This document shows positions 1 to 5,549 of a DNA stretch of 7,329 nucleotides, piece by piece. The notes beneath the pieces are model-generated. The model was not told the origin of the DNA. It saw only the letters and a program-made list of their open reading frames with translations, and did not search any database. The DNA is from CAYLVJ01 sp964615425 (lineage in GTDB: Bacteria > Patescibacteriota > Minisyncoccia > Minisyncoccales > CAYTKG01). Both the position numbers and the translations under genes were made by a program. Location of the stretch: the NCBI GenBank assembly GCA_964615425.1, contig CAZTOB010000021.1, positions 1-7,329 of the forward strand. The letters are read 5' to 3'. Each line of letters starts with the position of its first letter. Position 1 is the first letter of the stretch.

Positions 1-771
1 TTTAACTTTTCAACCTTCGCTCAACTAAGAGGCATTATCCAAGCTGGAAGTGATTTGGACTCTCCGATTATTCTGGGAACCTCGGAAGGAGAAGCTGGTT
101 TTTTAGGGATGAGGCGTGTGGTGAAGTTGGTTGAGGCGACAAGAGAAGAGGGTAAAAAGGATATTTTTTCTCACTTAGATCACGGGAAAAGTTTTAAGGT
201 TGTTAAAGAGGCGGTTGAGGCTGGCTATGACTCTGTTCAGATTGACGGATCGGAGCTTCCTTTCGATGAGAATTTGAAAATAACTGAAAAAGTGGTAAAA
301 TATGCTAAAGAAAGAGACGTCTGGGTAGAGGGAGAGTTAGGAGTTATTGGAGGCGGGAAAAAGAAAAGTGTTTTTACGGATCCTTCTTTTGTTTCCGAGT
401 ATGTGAAAAAGACTGGAGTTGACAGCTTGGCTGTTTCAATAGGTAACGTACACGGAGTTTTAGGCAAGATGCCGCGCTTGAGGTTTGATATTTTGAGAGA
501 AATAAAGAAAGAAACTGATATATTTCTTGTTTTTCATGGCAGTTCTGGTTTTTCCTTAAAAGAAATCAAAAAAGTTGTTAAAGAAGGGTTTCAAAAGGTA
601 AACATCAATACCGCTTTACGCAAAGAATGGAGAAGGGTTTTAGAAAAATCTCTACGCGACAATAAAAGCATCAAGCCTTATGAGATTCTGCCTTCTGTGT
701 CGAATGCAACTGAGAAAAAGTGTAAAGAGTACATTAAAATACTTAATGCTTCCGGGAAAAGTGAAACTTAG
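1..771 (+). CDS. fba: Class II fructose-bisphosphate aldolase, 5'-partial
   Basis: Zn-dependent aldolase that interconverts fructose 1,6-bisphosphate with dihydroxyacetone phosphate and glyceraldehyde 3-phosphate in cytosolic glycolysis/gluconeogenesis. The frame is open from base 1, and its first residues (FNFSTFAQLRGIIQAG) match the usual N-terminal aldolase motif. The gene therefore starts upstream of the window, probably by some 10-20 codons, and the TTG at 55 is not the start. Visible length is 256 residues. Family motifs in visible numbering: HLDHG at 58-62 (catalytic Asp60, Zn ligand His61), VQIDGS near 80, VEGELG at 109-114, GNVHG with Zn ligand His151, HGSSG with Zn ligand His179, and the phosphate-binding segment VNINTALR at 200-207. 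All key residues are present, so it should be active. It overlaps the next gene at its 3' end and ends in TAG. A related ketose-bisphosphate aldolase specificity (for example tagatose bisphosphate) cannot be excluded. Confidence 0.93.
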   Translation, partial: FNFSTFAQLRGIIQAGSDLDSPIILGTSEGEAGFLGMRRVVKLVEATREEGKKDIFSHLDHGKSFKVVKEAVEAGYDSVQIDGSELPFDENLKITEKVVKYAKERDVWVEGELGVIGGGKKKSVFTDPSFVSEYVKKTGVDSLAVSIGNVHGVLGKMPRLRFDILREIKKETDIFLVFHGSSGFSLKEIKKVVKEGFQKVNINTALRKEWRRVLEKSLRDNKSIKPYEILPSVSNATEKKCKEYIKILNASGKSET

Positions 772-1207
772 TAAGCGCACAACTTATTTCACTCTTTTTC
801 TCATAGTCCTTTTTTCACTTGTTGTGGGAGTTGTTTGGTTTTTAAAAACTAACAGCGTGGTGGCGTTGAGTAAATACAGTTGTCGCAACGGAGAGGATAT
901 AAATATTAAAGTCAAGAACCTTCTTTTAAGCCAAGAGTTGTGTTTGTCTTCTTGTTATCCTTATTATCTCCAAAGAAAAAATGAAAGCGGAGGATGGAAA
1001 ACTTATGATTATGCGGAATGTCCCTTTGAGGATAAAATTGAAACCTGTATTAATCCTTTAAAAGCAAAGGAGTTTAAAACGTCCGTTCCCAAAGTAAAAG
1101 AAGGAGCCTACAGGGTGATGATACCGGTTTGTAAAAGCTGCAGCATGGGGGAGCGGTTTAAAAAAGAAGGAGAGCTTTTTTCAAAAGAATTTGAAATAGT
1201 AAAATGA
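746..1207 (+). CDS. Membrane-anchored, cysteine-rich exported protein of unknown function
   Basis: A 153-residue protein that I do not recognise as a named family. One hydrophobic segment (about residues 13-33) follows a short basic N-terminus with KR just before it, so an N-in anchor or uncleaved signal with an extracytoplasmic C-terminal domain is likely. That domain (about 40-153) has seven cysteines, including CLSSC and CKSC, plus the pattern GGWKTYDYAEC...EGAYRVMIPVC ending in KEFEI. Aromatic-rich strands with a terminal GxYR...FEI pattern suggest a small immunoglobulin-like beta-sandwich stabilised by disulphides (inference). The ATG at 746 gives a 26-nt overlap with the aldolase. GTG at 761, preceded by GGGAAAA, is a credible alternative. 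In-frame ATGs further upstream (680, 704) lie deep inside the aldolase frame and are less likely. The TGA stop overlaps the ferredoxin start as ATGA, so the two are probably translationally coupled. Confidence 0.75.
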   Translation: MLPGKVKLSKRTTYFTLFLIVLFSLVVGVVWFLKTNSVVALSKYSCRNGEDINIKVKNLLLSQELCLSSCYPYYLQRKNESGGWKTYDYAECPFEDKIETCINPLKAKEFKTSVPKVKEGAYRVMIPVCKSCSMGERFKKEGELFSKEFEIVK

Positions 1208-1428
1208 AAATAATACACGAAAAATACAAATGTATAGGGTGCAGGGCTTGTGTCCGGGTGTGTCCGGAATATTTTAAAATGATTGACGGCGGCAAGGCTT
1301 CTTTGAAGGGATCTGAAAAGAAAGAAGGAGACGGGGGAGAAACGGAAATCCTCTCGGTAGAAGAAGCAGGCTGCATTTCAAATGCCGCAGACGTTTGTCC
1401 GGTAAATTGTATTGAGATTAAAAAGTGA
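1204..1428 (+). CDS. Small [4Fe-4S] ferredoxin
   Basis: A 74-residue soluble electron carrier. The N-terminal motif C10-x2-C13-x2-C16-x3-C20-P and the C-terminal C57...AADVC65-P match single-cluster ferredoxins of the Thermotoga type. By that comparison C10, C13, C16 and C65 bind the [4Fe-4S] cluster, while C20 and C57 would form the structural disulphide. An additional C69 follows in the PVNCIEI end, where most single-cluster relatives have no cysteine. There is also a charged loop of about 15 residues (36-50) between the halves. The start ATG overlaps the preceding TGA (ATGA). No redox enzyme lies beside it in the window, so its partner is unknown. Its position after the aldolase says only that it is probably co-transcribed. 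It ends in TGA. Confidence 0.92.
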   Translation: MKIIHEKYKCIGCRACVRVCPEYFKMIDGGKASLKGSEKKEGDGGETEILSVEEAGCISNAADVCPVNCIEIKK

Positions 1429-1431
1429 GGG

Positions 1432-1461
1432 TTGACAATTATTCTTTTTGTAAGTTACTCT
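1432..1461 (+). promoter_or_regulatory. Sigma70-type promoter for bL25, start site at or beside the ATG
   Basis: TTGACA at 1432-1437 is a perfect -35 hexamer. After 18 nt, TACTCT at 1456-1461 is a weak -10 that keeps the important first T, A and last T. A start site about 7 nt downstream would be near 1468, while the bL25 ATG is at 1470. The transcript would thus have almost no 5' leader. No hairpin terminator separates the ferredoxin stop from this promoter, so read-through from upstream could also supply the gene. Confidence 0.65.
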
Positions 1462-1469
1462 AGGTGTGT

Positions 1470-2159
1470 ATGTTAACTATAAAAGCAAAAAAAAGAGATG
1501 AGAAAAACGAGGATCTAAGAAATGCAGGCATGGTGCCTGCTGTTTTGTACGGTCCGGAGACTGATCCTTTGAAAATATGTGTGGAGGATAAAGCCTTTAG
1601 GAAAGCTTATCAAGAGGCAGGTGAGTCATCTATTCTTAAGCTAAAAGTAGAAGGTGATAAAAAGGAACATATAGTTTTGATTAAAGACTACCAGATTCAT
1701 CCCGTTACGGACCAGCTTTATCACATCGACTTTTACCAGCCCATTATGAGCGAGAAGGTGGAAGCGACTGTTCCTGTGGTTTTTGAGGGTGAAGCCCCTG
1801 TTGTTAAAGAAAAAGACGGAGTTTTGATAAAGAATATTTCTGAGCTTCAAGTTTCAGCTCTCCCGAAAGAACTTCCTTCTGAGATAAAAATAAATGTTGG
1901 TGGGTTGGAAACTTTCGGCGACCACATTACGGTTGAGGATATAAGCTTGGGTGAGGGGGTTGAAATAAAAAGAGAGAAGGGAGACGTTATTGTTTCCGTT
2001 TCCAGTCCGAAAACAGAGGAAGAACTTAAAGAAGAGATGGGCCGCACTGAAGAGGAAGAGCTCTTTATCGGCGAAGAAGAGCTTATTGAAGAAGAGCCTC
2101 TTGAGGAGGGTGAAGAAGAGGAGAAGCCAGAAGAGGAGCAGGAAGAAATTGAAATTTAA
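1470..2159 (+). CDS. rplY: Large ribosomal subunit protein bL25 (CTC/TL5 form) with acidic tail
   Basis: A 229-residue 5S rRNA-binding protein of the 50S subunit. Residues 1-90 form the L25 5S-binding domain, recognisable from MLTIKAKKR, GMVPAVLYG and the signature HPVTDQLYHIDFY ending near residue 89. Residues of about 95-180 form the second beta domain of the CTC/TL5 type (VPVVFEGEAPVVKEKDGVL, then KELPSEIKINV). Residues 182-229 are an almost purely acidic tail with about 30 Glu in 48 positions. Tails occur in this family, but this one is unusually Glu-dense. The ATG at 1470 is preferred over GTG at 1464 because it gives the family's usual MLT start. No Shine-Dalgarno sequence precedes it, consistent with a leaderless message. 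The next gene starts 9 nt after the TAA stop. Confidence 0.95.
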   Translation: MLTIKAKKRDEKNEDLRNAGMVPAVLYGPETDPLKICVEDKAFRKAYQEAGESSILKLKVEGDKKEHIVLIKDYQIHPVTDQLYHIDFYQPIMSEKVEATVPVVFEGEAPVVKEKDGVLIKNISELQVSALPKELPSEIKINVGGLETFGDHITVEDISLGEGVEIKREKGDVIVSVSSPKTEEELKEEMGRTEEEELFIGEEELIEEEPLEEGEEEEKPEEEQEEIEI

Positions 2160-2168
2160 AAAATTAAA

Positions 2169-3554
2169 ATGAAAAAGAAGTTTTTAAAAAGAGCTTTTCT
2201 TTCCCTTATCGTTCTAGGAGCTTGTGTTTTTTTGGGAAACGCTTTCCGGTTTGCAAATGCTGAGGAGTCGTGCTCAACCGTAGAAGAGTGCAAAGCTCTT
2301 TTGGAAGAGTATGAGAAAAAAATTGCTGAGTACCAGCAAAGTGTTGCTCAGACTCAAGCGGAGCAAGATACTTTGAATAATAAAATATATCTTTTGAGAC
2401 AAAAGATAAATAGCTTGGATTATCAGATTAGGCGAAGTAATATTGTAATAGGTGATCTTACGGAGCAAGTCAAAGACACGGAAGAGTCGATTGAAAAAAG
2501 CGAGGAAGAAATTGAAAAATCAAAAGAACGTTTAGCAGAGGTTTTAAGAAGAATAAACGAAGAAGGTCAGAAAAGCACTTTAGAGATTTTTTTAGCGAAT
2601 GATGACTTGTCTGAATTTTTTGAAGATGTCTTTGCTTTAGAAACCGTTCTTTCTGAAAACAGGGAGATTTTGGTTCAAATCAAAGAGATGAAGGTGAATT
2701 TGGAGGGTCAAAAAATAGACTTGGAGTCGGAAACCGAAGAGTGGCAAAGAACGAAACAAGCTCAGATTTTACAAAAACAGGAGAGAGAAAGTTTAAAACA
2801 AGAACAAGAGTGGCTTTTAACACAGACCAAGGGGGAGGAAGAAGAGTATCAGAGGCTTTTGGCGGAAAATAGAAAAAAAGCTCAAGAAATAAGAGAGAGG
2901 ATTTTTAGCTTGGTGGGCGTTTCTAAGGCTCCGAGTTTCGGGGAAGCTTTGGAGATAGCTAAATACGTAGAAAGTGTAACAGGCGTTCGACCTGCTTTTC
3001 TTTTGGCAATTTTAAGGCAAGAGTCAAACATCGGTCAAAATGTCGGCCAGTGTTATCTTAAAAACAAAGAGACTGGAGACGGCATTGTGATAAGAACCGG
3101 TCAGACGCAAAGCAGAGTGATGAAGCCCATGAATATTGGAGGAAGGAAGGGAGACGTAGATGATTTCGTTACTACTTGCAGTGAGGTGGGGAGAGACCCT
3201 TACAGCACTCCCGTTTCTTGTCCTTATGTCAGCAATGGACAAATTATTGGATACGGAGGGGCGATGGGTCCAGCTCAATTTATTCCAACTACGTGGGCGA
3301 CATATAAACATAAAGTGAAGGCTGTTACCGGGAAGCCGGCTGATCCGTGGGATATTAAAGATGCATTTTTGGCGGCCGGGCTCTTATTGAAAGATGCTGG
3401 AGCCACCTCTAAAGAAGGAGAATGGTGTGCGGCCATGGTTTATTACTCCGGTTCCTGTAATTCCGGTCATGACTACTATGCCAATTCCGTAACGAGTATT
3501 GTAAAGCAATACGAAAACGATATTGCACAGCTTGAAAAATACGGCAGTAAATAA
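2169..3554 (+). CDS. Secreted coiled-coil protein with MltB-like lytic transglycosylase domain
   Basis: A 461-residue exported enzyme predicted to cleave peptidoglycan glycan strands. A signal peptide spans residues 1-31 (basic KKKFLKR, hydrophobic core, likely cleavage at ANA/EE). Residues 35-240 form a long heptad-rich coiled coil like the N-terminal parts of PcsB/EnvC-type cell-division hydrolases. Residues of about 255-450 are the transglycosylase domain: ILRQESNIG carries the likely catalytic Glu285, and GGAMGPAQFIPTTW (363-376) is the MltB/SLT signature, followed by DAFLAAGLLL and MVYYSG. About 80 residues separate Glu285 from GAMGPAQF, including several cysteines that could form disulphides outside the membrane. 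The start has AAATTAAAATG and no Shine-Dalgarno sequence. It lies 9 nt after bL25 and is probably co-transcribed, although the two functions are unrelated. Activation by cell-division partners through the coiled coil is inference from PcsB/EnvC. Confidence 0.9.
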   Translation: MKKKFLKRAFLSLIVLGACVFLGNAFRFANAEESCSTVEECKALLEEYEKKIAEYQQSVAQTQAEQDTLNNKIYLLRQKINSLDYQIRRSNIVIGDLTEQVKDTEESIEKSEEEIEKSKERLAEVLRRINEEGQKSTLEIFLANDDLSEFFEDVFALETVLSENREILVQIKEMKVNLEGQKIDLESETEEWQRTKQAQILQKQERESLKQEQEWLLTQTKGEEEEYQRLLAENRKKAQEIRERIFSLVGVSKAPSFGEALEIAKYVESVTGVRPAFLLAILRQESNIGQNVGQCYLKNKETGDGIVIRTGQTQSRVMKPMNIGGRKGDVDDFVTTCSEVGRDPYSTPVSCPYVSNGQIIGYGGAMGPAQFIPTTWATYKHKVKAVTGKPADPWDIKDAFLAAGLLLKDAGATSKEGEWCAAMVYYSGSCNSGHDYYANSVTSIVKQYENDIAQLEKYGSK

Positions 3555-3564
3555 TTTAAATTAA

Positions 3565-3589
3565 AAAAGGGCGCTTGAAGCGCCTTTTT
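3565..3589. terminator. Bidirectional intrinsic terminator between convergent genes
   Basis: GGCGCT (3570-3575) pairs with AGCGCC (3579-3584) around a 3-nt loop. The stem is extended by flanking A and T runs (AAAA 3565-3568 with TTTT 3586-3589, and a G-T pair). The plus-strand RNA ends in U5 and the minus-strand RNA ends in U6, so it can serve both the transglycosylase gene (stop at 3554) and the release factor gene (minus-strand stop at 3595). Confidence 0.9.
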
Positions 3590-3594
3590 AATTT

Positions 3595-4323
3595 TTAAGA
3601 AAAGTTTTTCAGTATCGGGCCTAATTTTCCTTCTAGTATTTCTTCTAAGTTGTGCCAAGTTTTTTCAAGACGGTGGTCGGTTACTCTGTTTTGGGGGAAG
3701 TTGTAAGTTCTTATCTTGAATGATCTTTTTCCCCCACCCATTTGATTTTTTCTTTTTTTCTCTTTTTTTTGTTGCAGTTTTTTCTTTTTTTCTTCCACTA
3801 GTTTTGCTTGGAGAATTCGGATGGCGTTGACTTTGTTTTTGTGCTGGCTTCTGGCTGACTGGCAGTTAATTGTTATTCCTGTTGGTTTGTGAGTCACCCG
3901 AACAGCTGTTTCTGTTTTGTTGGTGTATTGTCCTCCCGGCCCCGAGGCTCTGTATGACTCTATTTCCACGTCGCTTCTTTTGAGTTTTGCTTGTTTTGCG
4001 TTTGTTTTTTTAAGAACTACTACGGTGGCGGTTGAGGTATGGATTCTTCCTTTACTTTCTGTTTCCGGCACTCTTTGAATCCTGTGAACCCCGGCCTCGT
4101 TTTTCATTAAAGAGTATGCTTTCTTTCCTTTTAATTCAAAAACAACCTCTTTAAGTCCGTTTAGAGAGGTTGTTTCTATATTTAGAGTTTTAAGGCCCCA
4201 GCCGCGCTTTTTTGCATAACCGGAGTACATTTTGAAAAGATCTTTTACGAATTTGGCTGCTTCTTCACCTCCAGCGCCGGGCCTGATCTCAATGATAGCG
4301 CTTTCAAGATTGTTCTTCCCCAT
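3595..4323 (-). CDS. prfA: Peptide chain release factor 1, short form lacking domain I
   Basis: Class I release factor that hydrolyses peptidyl-tRNA at stop codons. The 242 residues hold the PCRF/codon-recognition part from residue 8 (AIIEIRPGAGGEEAA), the PxT tripeptide as PET at 86-88 in RVPETESKGRIHTS, the catalytic GGQ at 130-132, a Lys-rich stretch (178-195) and RTYNFPQNRVTDHR at 205-218. PxT rather than SPF indicates RF1 specificity (UAA/UAG). Normal RF1 is about 350-360 residues, so the N-terminal helical domain I of about 100 residues is absent. No other ATG, GTG or TTG lies in frame upstream before a stop at 4372-4374, so the short start is real in this sequence. After GGQ the usual His-Val is Tyr-Thr. 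The start lies 20 nt inside rpmE, implying translational coupling. A rescue-factor role is the alternative, but the intact PxT favours true RF1. Confidence 0.88.
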   Translation of the reverse strand: MGKNNLESAIIEIRPGAGGEEAAKFVKDLFKMYSGYAKKRGWGLKTLNIETTSLNGLKEVVFELKGKKAYSLMKNEAGVHRIQRVPETESKGRIHTSTATVVVLKKTNAKQAKLKRSDVEIESYRASGPGGQYTNKTETAVRVTHKPTGITINCQSARSQHKNKVNAIRILQAKLVEEKKKKLQQKKEKKRKNQMGGGKRSFKIRTYNFPQNRVTDHRLEKTWHNLEEILEGKLGPILKNFS

Positions 4324-4564
4324 CTTTTTCTTCTTTTTTGATTTGTTTCTTTTGTATCTTTTGATGCTTTTTCATTTTTTTTCGGAATTTTTCAACTCTT
4401 CCCATTGTGTCTACTATTTTTTCTTTTCCGGTGTAGAAGGGATGGCATGCGGAACATATCTCTACCTTTATATATTCCTGGGTTGATCCGGTTTTAAATT
4501 TATTCCCGCAGGCGCATTCAACCGTTGCTTCCGGAAAATATTTTGGATGTACTTCTTTTTTCAT
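4304..4564 (-). CDS. rpmE: Large ribosomal subunit protein bL31, zinc-binding type
   Basis: An 86-residue 50S subunit protein near the central protuberance, bridging to the 30S subunit. The core MKKEVHPKYFP, VECACGNKF, EICSACHPFYTGKEK and DTMGRVEKF is typical. Cysteines 17, 19, 37 and 40 form the zinc site, so this is the C+ form rather than the zinc-free paralogue. Residues of about 60-86 are a Lys-rich then Glu-rich extension beyond the usual bL31 end (about 66-70 residues). The 3' end overlaps prfA by 20 nt. rpmE next to prfA is a known bacterial arrangement. It ends in TGA. No good Shine-Dalgarno sequence precedes the ATG. Confidence 0.95.
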   Translation of the reverse strand: MKKEVHPKYFPEATVECACGNKFKTGSTQEYIKVEICSACHPFYTGKEKIVDTMGRVEKFRKKMKKHQKIQKKQIKKEEKDGEEQS

Positions 4565-4586
4565 GATTTATGTCTTTATTTCGATT

Positions 4587-4627
4587 ATTATCTATTTTAT
4601 CCTATCAGAAGTCATTGGAGGTTGCAA
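4587..4627 (-). promoter_or_regulatory. Probable promoter region for rpmE-prfA
   Basis: Two overlapping minus-strand candidates. One has -35 TTGCAA (4627-4622), a 17-nt spacer and -10 TAGGAT (4604-4599). The other has -35 ATGACT (4615-4610), a 17-nt spacer and -10 GATAAT (4592-4587). The first would give a 5' leader of about 28 nt and the second about 15 nt. Both match the consensus only in part, so which one is used is open. Confidence 0.45.
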
Positions 4628-4630
4628 CCT
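4619..4630. repeat. 12-bp perfect palindrome between divergent promoters
   Basis: AGGTTGCAACCT reads the same on both strands. It covers the candidate -35 of the rpmE promoter and touches the -35 of the rpsB promoter (4630-4635). That is where a dimeric repressor or regulator could block both directions. The operator role is inference; the symmetry is directly visible. Confidence 0.5.
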
Positions 4631-4658
4631 TGATTTAGAAAAGGACAATTGTTATATT
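4630..4658 (+). promoter_or_regulatory. Sigma70-type promoter for rpsB, start site at the ATG
   Basis: -35 TTGATT (4630-4635), a 17-nt spacer, then -10 TATATT (4653-4658). The expected start site, about 7 nt downstream, is 4665-4666, and the rpsB ATG begins at 4666. The message would be leaderless. No Shine-Dalgarno sequence is present. Confidence 0.72.
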
Positions 4659-4665
4659 AAATCAT

Positions 4666-5535
4666 ATGATTAATAACAAAACTAACTCAAAATCTGTAAA
4701 AAAGGCGTTTAATCTGGATCCTGAAGAGATGGTGAAAGCGGGAGTCCACTTTGGACACAACCCTTCTAATCTTCATCCTAAAATGACACCTTTTGTCCAT
4801 AAGAAAAAAAAGAACGTTTATCTTTTGGACTTAGAAAAAACTGTTGAAAAATTTACCGAGGCGCTTCAGTTTATTCAAAAACTAGCGAAAGAAAGAAAAA
4901 CAATTCTTTTCGTGGGAACCAAGTCTCAGCATAAGAGATTGGTGGAAAAGACAGCTAAAAGATGCGGTTTTCCTTACGTCACCCAAAGATGGTTGGGCGG
5001 GATTCTTACCAACTTCGAGGTGTTAAGGGACAGGATTGATTATTTCATAGAGTTTAGGCAAAAGATAAACTCTTCTGATTTCGAAAAATACACCAACAAA
5101 GAGCAGTTGGACATGAAGCACGAACTTTATAAGTTAAAGAGAAAGTTCGGGGGCATAGAAAACCTTGAAGATATTCCTGACGCTGTTTTCATTTGTGACT
5201 TGGGAAGGGATGACCTCGCCTTTGAGGAGGCAAGAAAGAAAGGAGTGACGGTGATCGGAGTTTGTGATAGTGACGTTGATCCTACTTTTGTTGACTACCC
5301 AATCTTTGCCAATGATGACGCTGTCTCCTCCATGAAATATATCTTAAAAAAGATAGAAGAAGCAGTTGCCGAAGTTAAGCCTTTAAAAGAATTGAAAGAA
5401 GAAGAAAAGAAGGTGGAAAAAGAGGAAGATGAAGAAGAAAAGAAGGTGGAAAAAGAAGAAGATGAAGAAGAAAAGAAGGTGGAAAAAGAAGAAAAGGAAA
5501 AGGAAGAAGAAAAATCAAAAGAACAAAAGAATTAA
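4666..5535 (+). CDS. rpsB: Small ribosomal subunit protein uS2 with charged repeat tail
   Basis: A 289-residue 30S subunit protein. The core has the family signatures MVKAGVHFGHNPSNLHPKM, TILFVGTKSQ, VTQRWLGGILTNF, PDAVFICDLGRDDLAFEEARKK, VIGVCDSDVDPTFVDYPIFANDDA and SMKYIL, ending near residue 236. Usual bacterial S2 has about 225-260 residues. Here a tail of some 50 residues follows, made almost only of Lys and Glu, with an 11-residue unit (EEKKVEKEEDE) repeated about three times at residues 246-278. Such a tail is likely disordered. ATG 4666 is chosen because it follows the promoter directly. The first 15 or so residues are longer than usual, so a later start is possible, but the next ATG (M22) would cut into the conserved start of the domain. 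It is the first gene of rpsB-tsf, a near-universal pair. Confidence 0.95.
   Translation: MINNKTNSKSVKKAFNLDPEEMVKAGVHFGHNPSNLHPKMTPFVHKKKKNVYLLDLEKTVEKFTEALQFIQKLAKERKTILFVGTKSQHKRLVEKTAKRCGFPYVTQRWLGGILTNFEVLRDRIDYFIEFRQKINSSDFEKYTNKEQLDMKHELYKLKRKFGGIENLEDIPDAVFICDLGRDDLAFEEARKKGVTVIGVCDSDVDPTFVDYPIFANDDAVSSMKYILKKIEEAVAEVKPLKELKEEEKKVEKEEDEEEKKVEKEEDEEEKKVEKEEKEKEEEKSKEQKN
5401..5499 (+). repeat. Three tandem 33-bp units inside rpsB
   Basis: Units lie at 5401-5433, 5434-5466 and 5467-5499. Units 1 and 2 differ by one silent change (GAG/GAA). Unit 3 differs from unit 2 in one codon (GAT to AAG). The period is a multiple of 3, so copy changes keep the frame. The near identity suggests recent duplication by slippage. 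Confidence 0.9.
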
Positions 5536-5549
5536 ATTAACTTAAAATT

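Noticed and set aside
55..57. TTG as start of the aldolase gene
   Set aside because: The frame is open to base 1 and the upstream residues match the conserved aldolase N-terminus, so the gene is cut by the window edge.
1205..1428. UGA read as an amino acid (recoded genome)
   Set aside because: UGA ends the genes at 1207, 1428 and 4304 exactly at family-typical lengths or overlaps, and no in-frame UGA occurs in conserved domains.
1990..2172. Lys/Arg-rich frame over the end of bL25
   Set aside because: It is the acidic Glu-codon tail read one base out of frame. No start context, and the bL25 frame is secure.
3024..3311. Minus-strand open frame of about 95 codons inside the transglycosylase gene
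   Set aside because: It lies wholly opposite the conserved catalytic domain, has no recognisable protein features and no promoter.
4304..4374. Programmed frameshift joining bL31 to RF1
   Set aside because: A-rich runs are present, but a +1 shift would be needed, no standard slippery site lies in the right frame, and the joined protein would still lack domain I.
4232..4486. Plus-strand Phe/Leu-rich frame opposite prfA/rpmE
   Set aside because: The hydrophobic look comes from reading Lys/Glu-rich codons on the opposite strand.
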